The position numbers were made by a program, and so were the translations under genes. This document shows, piece by piece, positions 22,292 to 35,614 of a stretch of DNA of 64,000 bases; position 1 is the stretch's first letter, and every line of letters starts with the position of its first letter. The DNA is from Trissonchulus latispiculum (lineage: Eukaryota > Nematoda > Enoplea > Enoplida > Ironidae), in the NCBI GenBank assembly GCA_030248195.1, contig JASAND010008477.1:1-64000 (forward strand), given 5' to 3'. The notes under the pieces were generated by a model that saw only the letters and a program-made list of their open reading frames with translations, had not been told where the DNA came from and searched no databases.

Positions 22292-22632
22292 GATGATAAA
22301 CGGGACCAGATCTTAAACATTAACTGATTAATTGATTTCTTGACAGTTAGGAACCGTGTCAGAAAATACAATCGTGTAAACGATAAAATTTACACGAATT
22401 CGAAACGTGTTCTTTGAGGTTTACATGAATTTTACGCGTTTATTTTTGTGGCAGTTTTTGACCGTGTTTTTATGCATTCTGATAGAAACAGCTTCTTGTT
22501 AGTTTGATCACTCGAACTTAGTACATAAAAGAACTTTAACTACACAGACTAAATCGCGCAAATACATAGTGTACACGACCAATTTAATGCACCACTTTTG
22601 ACACGTGGTCCTTACATGGCCGGCATGATGCT

Positions 22633-22663
22633 TGTCATACTCTTATGTATTATGTACTCTTGA
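22633..22663 (+). repeat. Dispersed 31-bp motif
   Basis: Begins TGTCATACTCTTATG and ends TTATGTACTCTTGA. It recurs exactly at 47639-47669 (opposite strand) and with changes near 32823-32852 and 40070-40104. The surrounding sequences differ. Confidence 0.7.
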
Positions 22664-22818
22664 CTTGATTACATGAATGATAGAATAATATGCTCTTCTC
22701 TCTCTGGGTCTCATCTTTTCAAGATACAGTAACTGACTAAGCAGTGTAGGAATACGGTTTATTGAAAGCATTTTGCAAACAACAATAAGTCAATTTTGGC
22801 ATGTGAGCTTGTAGATCC

Positions 22819-23676
<858 letters not shown>

Positions 23677-24073
23677 GTATATATTACAGTATATCCTTAT
23701 GTCGGAAGTGTGATTAAGATATATAAAAATTATATAATATATAAGAATATATAAAACTTATACATAAACACTTCTACACATGCTTGTCTGTTATCTTTTA
23801 AATTATCCCTCCTAAACACACACTGTAAACTATCCCCGCCCGCCACCCTCCCCCCTAATTGGAAAAACTGAAAACTACGTATATAATTACATTAAAGCAA
23901 CCGCGTTTGCAGCTATATATATACAGAAATGGAACAGACAGGAGATACTTCTGATCAATATTTTCAATCAAAAACTAAACTTTAATGATTTTTAATTTTA
24001 GAAAATCATGAATTTTAGAAGTATTTTTTAAAATTAATTTTTTGAATAAATTATTTACGTTCTACAAACTAAC

Positions 24074-24697
24074 GGCCGTTTGCACCAAATGTGATTAACT
24101 ATTTGCTAAGCATTTGCTAATCCGTAGACCAAATCATCAGCTAAACAAGTGCTAATCTTGAGCATTTGCTTAGCAACAATCCTTTGCACCACATCTGATT
24201 AGCAATTAACAGATCATCAATTTAGCAGTTGCTTAGCAAATGCTTAGCATTTCCAAGAAATGGCCAATGAAAATGCTGGATTTTTGTACTTGAACCAATC
24301 AGCTACGTGAATTTTATGCCCTTATCATGTGATTGCAAGAACTGTCGCATCTGCTAATCACTTGCTTAACTTTTTCTCAGGAAATACATCAGCAGTCAGC
24401 AGTCGACATGATCTGGGATGAGTACTGTTGTTGTGTTAACTGTATTACATGAAACTAAACGTGGGAACATGGGAAACCTCTAGCTATCCAGCAACATTTT
24501 CGCCATTTGACTGGAGATAGTAATAATTTTGAAAAATTAGCAGGAATTTCACAGTTAATCTTCCTTCAGAATAGGATTAAATGTTTACTTCTTGAGCACT
24601 TGATTAGCTTAATCAGATTTGGTGCAGAGGAATTTGGGATTAAATTGCTTAGCACGAAATTCGCTAATCATTTGCTAATCACATTTGGTGCAAACCA
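24074..24697. mobile_element. MITE with TTGCACCAAAT ends (family 2)
   Basis: The left end (GTTTGCACCAAATGTGATTA) and right end (ACATTTGGTGCAAAC) are inverted. Subterminal zones repeat TTTGCTAAGCATTTGCTAAT-type words. The central CCAATCA and CATGTGA boxes sit where family 1 has CCAATCA and TCACGTG, so the two share a design. Confidence 0.72.
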
Positions 24698-24962
24698 GTG
24701 TCAATGCGATTTAACATCAAAATGAAAATTTAGCTGGAACCAATAAAATTATTTCAGCCTAAAAATTTTTATTTTGAACACTAATAAACTAATTAAATGT
24801 GTCACTATTTAATTCTTTATTGCGGATAGATCAAAATCAGCCAGGTAACTTCTATAAATTCTACCTTTATTTCAACTTTACATTCAACATTTCAACTTTA
24901 CTTCGGATCATTTACAAGTCACCGGCATACTAGGCCCTTTTCAGCTGCCTGGTAAACACATC

Positions 24963-27213
24963 GAAGTTTACAAAAGTCTTATAATTTTTATGAAGCAAAT
25001 TGGAATGGTATGAAGCTTTTCTTACAAGATATCAATTGGAATCTTTTACTGTGTGAAGACTTATCCATTGATGAAATGTGGAAAATTTTTCGTGCAAAAC
25101 TTTGGCAATGCATTGACCTCTATGTTCCTTTATGTAGCTCGGTTACTTATTCACACTTCTGGTCTGTATCTACAACTAAGCTTAGATTATATTTTATTAG
25201 AGGTTATTGCATACAAGATTTAGACGTAATCCTACTGAATCAAATAAGTATGCTTGGTTGAAAGCGGCAAAAGTGGCAAGGCTAGCTAAAAGAAAAGATA
25301 TGCATGCCCGTGAACTTAGAGTATTAAAAAAGCCAAATGATAAGAAATTTTGTAACTTTGTTCGACCCCGTTTACGTGGTAGACCTGACATGCCATTAAT
25401 GATTAAAAATGGTAGTCCAGTTTTCGAAGAAACAGACAAGGTTAATTATTTTAATGATTTTTTCATCTGTTTTTATTAAAGATGACAATCTTAAAATAGA
25501 AAATTTACCTGTTCCTACTTCTTTCAAGTTGGACATAGCTATTACTCCTGAATTAATAAAAAAGCATCTGATGTCTATGCCTCTAAAATCTAGTTTTGGT
25601 CCCGACGGAATCCCTCAACTCTTATTGAACAAACTTGCCGATTGTCTTGCATCCCCTTTGTCGCAAATTTTCAGTAAGTCTCTATTTTGGTTAAATTCCT
25701 AAGGAGTGGAGAATTGCGAAAATTGTGCCTATTCACGAAAAGGGTCCAAAATACATTTTTGAAAATTACAGACCAATAAGTTTATTATGTCCATGTGGAA
25801 AAGCAATAGAAGGGGTTGTTGCTGAAGGCACGTCCGATTTTTGGGAACTACATAAAAATTACTCGGATCTCTTCAACTATATCCCCCCAACAAAAATTGG
25901 TCAACTTCAAATGGTTATTGCAAGAAATCAACAAAATTTTAGAGCATGATCAATACATCGTTGGAATGCTCGAGATGTGCTCTATTTAATGGTGTAAAGC
26001 AGTTTGCTGTAGTTTGCTGCTATAAAAAGTTAAGCTTAAAAGACTACCAAAAATTGCAAAAAAGTGGTAACTTTGATAGTTTGTTAAGTTTAACTTTTCA
26101 TAGCAGCAAGCTACAGCAAACTGCTTTACACCATTAAATAGAGCATATCTCGAGCATTCCAACGATGTATAAATCATGTTCTAAAGTTTTGTTGATCCCT
26201 TGCAATAAGGCTTTGAAATTGACAAACTTTTATTGGGGGGGGGATAAAGTTAAAGAGATCAAATTACTCTGCTTCAATTTGGTTTTCGAAAAGGTAGATC
26301 AACTGTTATGCAACTTTTAGAGACGCATAACATCTGGACTAAGTCTTTGGACGCTGGCTTAAATATAGACGTGATCTTTCTTGATATTGCAAAAGCCTTT
26401 GATACTGTACCCCATACAAAGCTCATACAATGTCTTAGATCATTAGGAATACAGGGTAAGCTTTTAGCCTGGTTTACTACCTATCTGTCTGGCAGAACTC
26501 AGTTTGTAGAAATTAACGGCACTAAATCTAGTGAAAAACTTGTTTCTTCTGGAGTTCCCCAAGGTAGCATCCTGGGGCCTTAGTTGTTTTGAGCCTACAT
26601 TAGCGATATTCAGTCTGTACTGAAGCATCTTAATATAAGACTTTGCGCCGATGATGCAAAGCTTTTTCTTTCTTTCTCTGACCCCACTTTAAGCCGTGAC
26701 CATATTCAAGAAGATCTTGATAGGGTATTAAGGTGGACTTCGGACAGACAGCTTACGTTATCCTCAAACAAGTGTTTTGTGATGCATCTTGGTTTTGCAA
26801 ACCCTCAATTGCCATATTACTTTGGCCTGCATGAGTTGGAGAAAGTGCAAGACTTCAACGATCTTGGTGTTACTGTATCTAATAATTTGAGATCTACTTC
26901 TCATTTAATGCATATAACAGCAACTGCTTCTCAAAAAATAGGTTTACTTTTTCATGTATTTCAGACTCGTGATACTGACTTTTTGCTAAAAATGTATCTT
27001 GTTTATATTCGTCCTAAGCTGGAATATGGTTCTGAAGTATGGTTGCCGTATCATCTACAAGATATAGATTATATTGAATGTGTACAACGTCGCTTTACTA
27101 AACGTCTGCCAGGCTTAAAGAATCTAACATACTTGCAAAGACTCAAAAAGTTACATTTACAATCTCTAGAAGAGCGAAGAATCATTAAAGACTTGACTAT
27201 GGTGTACAAATAG
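24963..27213 (+). pseudogene. LINE reverse transcriptase pseudogene
   Basis: Recognisable parts in order: linker SYNFYEANWNGM and IDLYVPL (about 24970-25130); the fingers region with FGPDGIP (about 25590) and IVPIHEKG/NYRPISLL (25720-25790); after the insertion, QFGFRKGRST (26275-26300), DVIFLDIAKAFDTVPH (the first catalytic Asp, about 26370), SSGVPQGSILGP (26550-26580), then a stop; LCADDAKLF (26640-26665), in which the usual YADD or FADD is CADD; then thumb and C-terminal sequence to 27213 (YIRPKLEYGSEVW). It is broken by a frameshift near 25480 and 25700, a TAG at 26581, and others. Not functional. Confidence 0.85.
25865..26260. mobile_element. Long-TIR MITE inside LINE, 9-bp TSD
   Basis: A 396-bp near-palindrome: GGATCTCTTCAAC at the left, with the inverted partner ending AAGAGATC at the right, arms of about 150-190 bp. 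It is flanked by the exact 9-base AAATTACTC (25856-25864, 26261-26269). Removing it rejoins the RT reading frame around LHKNYS/ITLLQFGF. A 9-base duplication with long TIRs suggests a Mutator-like origin. A second copy is at 48324-48722. Confidence 0.82.
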
Positions 27214-27649
27214 TTAATAATTTATTGGAGCTAAAGTTTTCGGACTTTTTCCAAATTAACTACTATAACGCTACTCGAAGTCATCTGTTTAAATTGTATG
27301 TTCAGCGTGCCCGTCTAGAAATCAGGAAAAAATTTTTCTGTGATAGAATTGTTCCAATTTGAAATTATCTTGATTCTGATACAGTTTGTGCCTCCTCGCT
27401 GTGTGAATTTAAAAGGAACCTGAAGAATGTATGTTTAAGTCAATTTTTAAGGGGACGGGGATTAGTAGTCGGATAAACGGCCCACCCTGTTCCTGCCAGA
27501 ATATCTACACTATCTGTTTTTGACGTTTATCTCTATATGTTATCGCCTTTAGACTTGACTTTGTATTTGCTCTTAAATGCCCTCTTTTTGTCTTTGTACT
27601 AACTTTGTTCATTGGTTGGTGAATAAACTAAACTAAATAAAAAACTAAA

Positions 27650-29190
27650 CTAAAACTTTCAGTCCAATGGAGATACCCCAATTTAACTGTAACGTCCCAA
27701 AACAAGATAGGGAAATAGGTAAAGTGATCTTTTATCAAAAACAACTCCACATTTTGATGACACATATCGTAAATAAAGAAAAGTCAGACAGACTGAGTCA
27801 ACTTTTCTGAGAGATGAAATTAAAACTTTAGATACAATGCATCGATGATCCTCCTTTTTCCTGCACAAATTTGATGGGACAGTGCAGTAGTCTCTAATTA
27901 GTGGGTGGCAGGTAAAAAACCACCTGTCATCTTATTCTAAAACTGAAAATTATATTTATGGGGGATGTTACATATAAAGCCATTCATATTAAAAACAATT
28001 TGTGTGGCAATCGAAGTAGTATGACTAGCATGGTGTAGACGCTTGGGGAATAGTTATGGTTAGTGGCTGGAGGCTTGAGACAGGGTTTTGACGCCCGGCC
28101 AAGCAGCTGGCAGGCCAGGTCTGATTCTGCGGCCAAGCCGGTGTATAAAGTGTTCATTTCCGGATACCAGCAAAAAGCTTGAAACATTTGTTCAGAGCTG
28201 AAGTTCAGCTTCTTAACTGTGTCCGTATAAGTATATATGTAAAATTGTAAAAATGAATTAAAGTAACCCCTGAAAGGGGGTATTATTCCACTTGTGGAAA
28301 ATGCACCTCAGGCGGTTTGACGTTTGCGCTTTTGGTTTTCAGCTTTTTCGGTTTTCATTGTAAGGTTACAGCGATTGTTGTTGCCGTTATCGAAACCTTG
28401 ATAAATTGAACAGTTTTAGAAATAGAATTGGTTTGATAAGCTTTTCATTCAAGTGGATAATCTGACTACGAATTTGACAAAAACGCAAAATAATTTGTAG
28501 CATTCGAAAATGTCTTATTGTTGAATAAAATGAGGCAAACGTTGACGCTATACTACCAGAACTGACGGCTAGAAGCACCGATGTCTACCATGTCCTTGGA
28601 AAAATCAATCCAGATCAGGATCAAGAAAGCCAATCAGACTTCCGAGTTGAGGTCTGGGCCGATTGATCGGTACTTGATACGGATATATGCACTAGTGCGG
28701 CAGTTCAAAATTAGATATCTAAATTTTTCAATTTCAAAAACATCTGTTTTTGTTGAACAATTAGGGTAGTCTTTAATAATTTTCAAGCGCATGTGATTGC
28801 CCCCGCTGTGAGGAAAAACCTGACATACTACAACAATGTGTTAAAGATAGGGAATACCAAAGATGCGGTAACAATTTTACATAGCATTTAGGGTCCACTC
28901 ATTACAAAGATTCCCCCTCCGGCGGAATAATAAAAAACGAAAACTTTAAGCTTTAGCAGCCCTTAATGTAGTGATTGCACACGTTTGGGTTTAAATATTG
29001 TGATCGTTTCGTTACTACAACGGCAGGCCGGCTCAGCATGATAGTGGTAATCGACAGGCTGGGCAAAAATGGCAAATTCCGCATTGCTCGGAGACTGATA
29101 CTTTGATGAAGCAATAGTTACGTTATAATCATGCTCTTATGAATTATGTATTTTCAAAGGCTGAAATCGGAATTTAAAGGTGTGAAGAAA
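27650..29190. other. Non-coding spacer
   Basis: A/T-rich, no coding signal or RNA gene seen. A few short GC patches (28080-28140) have no recognised identity. Confidence 0.4.
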
Positions 29191-29197
29191 AGTGCCC

Positions 29198-29281
29198 AGG
29201 GTGGGGATCGAACCGCCGAGCCTTGGATTAGAACTAGAACTCTCTACTACAACTTGTGCCACACACCGCGGACAGCCATAC
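29198..29281 (-). repeat. tRNA-like SINE head
   Basis: The minus strand shows an A-box-like GTGTGGCACAAGTTGTAGTAGAGAG and a B-box GGTTCGATCCCCACC, the internal polymerase III promoter layout. The cloverleaf is incomplete, so this is a SINE remnant rather than a working tRNA. Confidence 0.6.
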
Positions 29282-29837
29282 TAGATTATTACACTGATTT
29301 CAACCTTTCTAGGTTGCTGATATTTAACAGTATTCTTGGCATTTTGGCAAAGTTTAAAATAAGACGATTAAAATAATAGTGTTTAGATAAGCTAAGACCA
29401 GAGTTTGAATTTCTAAATCTAAGTCTAATTTTCAGTTTCCGACTTAATCTACCGATGTCCCATCTAGACCCGGAAGTTCTAAAATATTTAAAGCTGACGA
29501 AATTCGAAACTTTGACTTATTACTCAAATGATGTTGGTTTTAAAAGGTTCCCTCCAATTTCAAATAGTTACCCTGAACCCGGATTTTATTAAAATTAAGT
29601 CGGGTTCGGGAACCTGCGGCGGAAACCCGGACCCGGTTTGCCGACTCTGGATAAGATAGAGACAAATGTTTTGATACCAGTTAAAACGTGATGTGTAGAA
29701 ATTAATTTTCCAAATGTACCTCATTGCACAGAACAATGGCATCTCATTGCGTCAAAATATCAGTTAATAAAGCCTAATGTCTCCATTATGGCTGGTGAAA
29801 TTTACTGGTGCGAATTATTTATTTCAAAACAAAGTAA

Positions 29838-29940
<103 letters not shown>

Positions 29941-29944
29941 CTAG

Positions 29945-32340
29945 AGCCCTTAGAGGGCTTCCATAAAACTTCGATTTTGTCGATTTCTTTACTGAAGTTT
30001 CAAACGTGGAACAGTTGCTCCACAAAATTGATTGGTAATTAAAGAAGAGAAAAAAGATGTTTTGGGGACGAAAAAAATTTTTGTTTATAAAGCTATAGAA
30101 CGTTATCAGTACTCTTGTTGTTATCGCTTATCATCGCTATATATATATATTGATGTGGTTACTTATGTTATTCTACTTAATTTCGGTTGTTATTTGTGGT
30201 TGTTAATCATTAGCTAGTTACTACAGATAATTTTTGTTTGTTTTCAGCTCGTGCCATTGACAGTATACATATGTGTGTTGTAATTTTGTAATACATTTCA
30301 CGGAGCAAGCTCGGCTTTAAGGGTTTTTGTGCATAAGTGTTCTGTAGAAATTTAGTTTTTCAAGAGAGCAACTCTAGTCATGAGTGTATAGAATTTTCTA
30401 TCCTTTCTCTTTCACTTCTCGATTCTTTCTCTTTCCTAGATTCTATCTTAGATTTCTTTAGAATTTCTATCGTAGTCTTTCACTATCTTTTGACTGTACA
30501 GTTTGGTGACTCAGTGGAGTCTGCACTGTAATGTATGTGTGTATTTTTCTACGACTACGGATACAACTACGGATATAACTACCGAGCGATGACGCGAAAT
30601 AATGATCAGCTCCGATCCTGAAATATATTGAGTTAGCCGTTCGATCTCTAACGAGAACACGGTTGTGAACTCTTCCATAGAAGCTAAATTACATTCCTTC
30701 TCATTCCAAATTAACTTTAAATTGCCATGACTACAACAACTACAACACATCTACTAAAAATTGAACTTTCATATACGTTTCTTATTTGTTTGTTTGTCCT
30801 TTATATTTGTCTTTGATTTTGCTCAGTTTACCAACCCCGTAAACGTGTCTTCTAACAACCGGTAGCATCGTTTTTGCCATAATTTTGTTGTCATTGTTTT
30901 CAGTCATCTTGTACTTTACGTTTTTGCTTTATGAATATGTACAGTTTTGAATTTTTCTTGCCATATATACTTTTGATTTGTTCAGTATTTTGCTTATGCG
31001 TTACGTGTATCCCCTTCCTCAGTATTTCCCCTATGTTTAAGTGCTTTATTTTGTGCCTTTAATTTCTTATCTTGTTTATGATCAGGCGATCTTTTTCTTT
31101 CACCGGCGGAGGATGTAGTATATTTTTACTTGATTTAAAATATTTATATAATCAATGGAGTTTTATTAATTTCTTTCCTATTTAAAATTTATTTGGATTC
31201 TTATAGTTAAAAATTTATTTGCAATATATATAATTTACCTCATACTTTGTGCATTGATTTTCGGTTTTTGTTACGTAGGATTTTGTGTATTGTTAGTGAA
31301 TTAGGTTAAGTTTTCGACAGATAAGATATCTCACGATATCACTACTTGATAAATAGGAAAATTTAGCCTAGTTCTCTACATTCTATAGTACTCTATGTAG
31401 CCTGTTTAGCTTAGTTAGGTCATTTTCACTTGCGTGCAGTTACTTTGAAACCTTGTGCTGCTGTATTAAATAAAATAAATAAATAAACTAAATAAATGCT
31501 GTATTTGTATTGTTTGTTTCTGAAAATTTGCTATATGTGGTGTGAATGTAAACGTATGTTTGTGAGCGTAATTGTGACGGATCAATGAATGCTGTATGAT
31601 TGTTGTATTTCTCTTTTATTTGTGGATTTATATAATAGTGGTATTTGATTACTATTTTCAACGTGGGTTCGTTCCGACTCTTTTTTCATTCTTCTTTGAG
31701 CTTTACTTTTGAAGTTTTCTAGTTTCTAACTTTGACCGTGTTGTATTACTTATGGTGTTCTTTTTGGTTAATGAGTGTTTCGGTATAATTCCCCATGTTT
31801 TGTCTATATTGAAAGACTTCCAAGTGCTACCATTTTATAATTAATTTTAATTAACTTTACTTGTTACGTTTTTACTACCATGGACTTAAACGTGCCAGGA
31901 TACTGACATAATTGGTCACATGGTATATACTTACTGTGAAATTCTCTAACTCTTTTAATTTGAATTATGGGTTGCAACCTCTTCTCCTTACTGCTTTTTA
32001 GCAGGCGCTAAAATTTTCTTCACCGGGGAAGATGTGAAATATCACTAAAATTAACATGCAAACGGTCAAACTAAAATGTACTTATGTGTAAATTCATCAG
32101 TTCCTATAGCTAACCTGATCAGCAAGATTTGTCTGATTCAGTGTAGTGCTGTGTTACCGTCTGTATCGGTTGGGTCCTTGCATTACTTTGCCATTAAATT
32201 AATGTGTCTGCTACGTGGTTGTTGGTTACTTCCGAAGCCTATGGAATTCATCAGCATGGTAACGTGTAGTTGTTAGTTAGACAAGGCACACCAATTGTGT
32301 GCGGAACTAGGCCACGGCTCGTACTACCTGCAATCGCCCC
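29945..32340. other. A/T-rich spacer with possible LTR pieces
   Basis: No gene seen. Two related purine-rich plus TG starts occur (about 31098-31115, CACCGGCGGAGGATGTAGTA; about 32020-32038, CACCGGGGAAGATGTGAAAT), which look like a polypurine tract followed by the 5' TG of an LTR. A poly(A) signal cluster (AATAAA) lies at about 31470-31495. A decayed LTR element is possible but not shown. Confidence 0.3.
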
Positions 32341-32350
32341 GCCATTATTT

Positions 32351-32751
<401 letters not shown>

Positions 32752-32822
32752 GGCGGGTAAGGCGGGTAGGGCGTTAGCGTGCAGAGCATGTACCTGCAGA
32801 TGACAACAGAGAGCTTGCCTGC

Positions 32823-32852
32823 TGTCACACTCTTATCATCATGTACTCTTGG
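32823..32852 (+). repeat. Dispersed 31-bp motif (diverged copy)
   Basis: TGTCACACTCTTATCATCATG then TACTCTTGG: a variant of the motif at 22633. Confidence 0.55.
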
Positions 32853-32940
32853 CCATACTAAGAGTGCATAATAACTAAGAGCGTGCCAAGCGCCAAGTTT
32901 TTATTAAGTTATTAATAAGCTTTAGACATGATCTGCACTA

Positions 32941-33646
32941 TACACTCTTAAAAAGACTCCTGTAGAAATTACAGGAATTCTTGCAGTTTTATACAAAAGT
33001 GATCCTTTGCAGTCAGTCACTAGCGGAGCTTCCTGTATTTTCCACAAAAGTAACTTTTGTATTTTATACAAGCCTCTCGAATAGTAAAAATTACAAGAAT
33101 TTCCTGTATAAAATACTAAAGAAACCTGTAGTTTTGTTCGACTTTTTTGAATCCTAAAACAGATACCAAACCTGTAGTTTTCACAAGACAAAACCTGTAA
33201 ATTTTACTGGAGCGACCTGTTATTTCAAAAATGGGGGGCAGGTGTGGGGGGCGGCCGCTCCCAAAATATTTTCGGCAGGGAGCGGCCGTTACAAAAAAAT
33301 CAGCCACGGGGTGTTGAAAGACTGAAAAATTAAAAAAATTAAAAAATTTCAGTCTTCAAAAATTGTGACCACTGTCGCCCTTATATACTCAGTTTGCGTT
33401 ATCAGCGTATCGAGTACTTTCCTGTAGAGTAAACCTATAAACCAGTGAAATCTACAGGTTTCATTTGTATTGCATACTATGTAGTCTACCTTGTAACCAA
33501 TTTTACCAAAGTATGTCTTGTAAAAACTACCAACGATGTCCTGTGGAAATTACAAGACCTAACCTGTATTTTCTACAAAAGCTTTTGTATTAATCATCTA
33601 CAAAAGTGATTCCTGTAGTTTCTACTGGAACATTTCCAAGAGTGTA
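32941..33646. mobile_element. TIR element with ACACTCTT ends
   Basis: Left TACACTCTTAAAAA and right, inverted, TACACTCTTGGAAA, each followed by CCTGTAGAAA-type words that repeat throughout (CCTGTA, TACAAAAG). It holds a short inner G/C-rich insert at about 33225-33310 with GCGGCCGCTCCC/GGGAGCGGCCG inverted arms. No ORF. Confidence 0.65.
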
Positions 33647-33652
33647 ATAGCT

Positions 33653-33844
33653 GACCCCCTCCCCACAAATTAGACCTATCACTTCAAGAGATGCGCTGCG
33701 CACGCTATGCTTGTGCGCTGCAGCTCGCAACAGACACACTTTGGATTAGCGGACTAGTTATGTTTTCGAGCTTTGTAACGTTGGCATAGCGTGCGAATTT
33801 TTTTGAAGTAATGGGTGTCTAATTAAAGGGGCGGAGGGGGGAGT
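33653..33844. mobile_element. Short TIR element (GACCCCCTCC / GGAGGGGGGAGTC)
   Basis: About 190 bp with imperfect inverted ends, including AATTAGAC...ATCACTTCAA against TTTGAAGTAAT...GTCTAATT. The centre repeats GCATAGCGTGCG-like words in inverted pairs. Confidence 0.6.
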
Positions 33845-34126
33845 CTACCGTTGTCGTGCAGATCATTTCTCAAGCCTAATAACTCTTAGCTATTGTGTAC
33901 TCTTGGCCATACTACTGGACGGCGCAGGACAAAACAAATATTACACAAATAATTACAACTAACTACATTTGTTATTTTGTCAAAGCATCAGAAAAATATG
34001 TCATAAAGATTAAGTCTTACAAACATAATAGTAGCAAAGGAACCTAAGCATATAAGTACTAACGTAACTATGCCCCTCCAAATCATGTCTTATAAAAGCA
34101 AAACATTAATATACGCAAACCTCCTA

Positions 34127-34400
34127 TAGATGGCATGGATTGAAACAGCTTGAATTTTTCAATTTCCACAACTTTGTGTCCTTAAGCTATTTGGTTGTCA
34201 ATAGTTTTTGCTAAAAACAGAACTTAGAACTTTCTTTGATCACTAATGGAGCCGTTCCGCATTGCTCATTGCTTCTGGAACTGCCATTTTTGTTACAAAA
34301 TCCATAATGGCAGGAAAGAGAACTATCGGTTTTAATTGAAACCGAAGCAAGCGCCCGCAAAACTGTGAAATGAGTGAAATGAGCTGAAATCTGATTTTGG
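34127..34400 (+). repeat. Dispersed repeat, copy 1 (partner 36595-37100)
   Basis: GGCATGGATTGAAACAGC followed by AATTTC...TAAGCTA...GTCAA...TTTTGCTAAAAACAGAA matches the sequence at 36599-36611 plus 36878-37100 once the hAT-like insert there is removed. Confidence 0.65.
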
Positions 34401-34419
34401 GGCGGGACGGGGACGGTTA

Positions 34420-35009
34420 GGATCTTTTCAGGATAACCCCCCTTCCCAGATTTTGCAAAACTTGACCAAATGAGCTGAAAATTGGTATGGGCATGTTTTC
34501 GACCACGCTGAGTTCAAATCAAATATTGCAAAATTTTTCGATTTCGCGAAATTCGATATTTTGATTCGCAAGGGGGGACCAAAGGGGAACCGAAAACTTT
34601 TTGTCTTCGATTTTGCTGGAAAGTTGTATTCAGGGGTTCTCGAGGTCGCAGAACACAAATCTGAAGTTCATTTTTCCAATCAGCTTTTCGTTAGCTCAGT
34701 ATAAGCTAAAGCTTTAAGCATAAGATGTAAGCTTATACTGAGCTAACGAAAAGCTGAATCGAAAACTTCAGATTCGTGTTCTACGACCCCGAAAACCCCT
34801 ATATACATCTTTTCAGCAAAATCGAAGACAAAAAATTTTTCGGTTTTCTTCGGTTCCCCCTTACGAGTCGAAAAAATCGAATTTCGCGAAATCGAAAAAT
34901 TTTGGGATATTTGAACTCAGCGTGGTCGAAAACATACCCATACCAATTTTTAGCTCATTTGGTCAAGTCTTGCGGAATCTGGGCCTGGGGGGTTATCTTG
35001 AAAAGATCT
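34420..35009. repeat. 590-bp fold-back repeat
   Basis: Imperfect inverted arms of about 245 bp (GGATCTTTTCAGGATAACCCC at the left edge, its partner at the right) meet at a perfect 26-bp inner pair (34681-34706, 34731-34756) around a 24-base loop. A partial third arm copy lies at 35502-35611. Confidence 0.8.
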
Positions 35010-35020
35010 AAATGGAATTT

Positions 35021-35205
35021 CTATGGGTCGTTTCATGCTGATGGCTGGAAAAACATGTATAATACACCAATGGCTGGAAAATGGGTCTGGGTTTTACCCT
35101 TGGGCTGACTGGATTTTACCTGGGAGTGCTGGAGACTGGAGGGACGGGTTTTACACGGGGCAGGGGGCTGGGCTGGATTTTACCAGCACCTTTCGATTCC
35201 AGCCG
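35021..35205 (+). repeat. GGGCTGGxTTTTACC minisatellite, copy 1
   Basis: Begins GGGTCGTTTCATGCTG and continues with degenerate repeats of GGCTGGGTTTTACCC. It is the same repeat as 50012-50260. Frames here are artefacts. Confidence 0.65.
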
Positions 35206-35230
35206 TAAAATTTTAAGGCAAGTTCTAGAA

Positions 35231-35500
35231 AGTCAAAAAGTCTTGGCCATATTGCGCCAAGTGTTTGCGTACCCAGGTTTACTAAGTCAGGGATGTTTCT
35301 GTTGGATCAACTGACTTTTTAGCTCGTTCTGGTGTTAGCAGCAGCAGTATTGACCCACTGCATAGGGCTGTCTAGCACACACATTAACACATGACAGGGG
35401 CAGACCAAGACAGGCCTTAGAGAGAGCTGTCTAACATTATAACAGCAGTGTAGACGTGCAGCTTCAGCCGTACAGGTTTCATAACACGCTGTGTCAGACG
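35231..35500 (-). repeat. Dispersed repeat ending TGGCGCAATATGGCCAAGAC, copy 1
   Basis: Inverted relative of 49230-49495. Shared blocks are CTAGACAGCC, GTGGGTCAATACTGC, TGTTATAATGTTAGACAGC and the AATATGGCCAAGACTTTTTG end. A third, more diverged copy is at 37365-37640. Confidence 0.72.
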
Positions 35501-35501
35501 A

Positions 35502-35611
35502 TATTTGAACTCAGCGTGGTCTAAAACATACCCATACCAAATGTCAGCTCATTTGGTCAAGTTTTGCGGAATCTGGGCCTGGGGGAGGGTTATCCTGAAA
35601 AGATCCGGCGG
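35502..35611 (+). repeat. Solo arm of the 34.4-kb fold-back
   Basis: Copies TTTGAACTCAGCGTGGTC...AGCTCATTTGGTCAAG...AAAAGATCC from the right arm of the fold-back. Confidence 0.7.
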
Positions 35612-35614
35612 TTA

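Larger units (their letters stand above)
24955..27645 (+). mobile_element. LINE fragment (jockey/CR1-like), 5' truncated, dead
   Basis: The 3' half of a non-LTR retrotransposon: endonuclease-RT linker, reverse transcriptase, C-terminal region and a 3' tail ending in TAAACTAAA repeats (about 27620-27655). Frames shift several times, and stops interrupt the RT. A 396-bp TIR element splits the RT at 25865-26260. Clade assignment by eye is only approximate. Confidence 0.8.
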
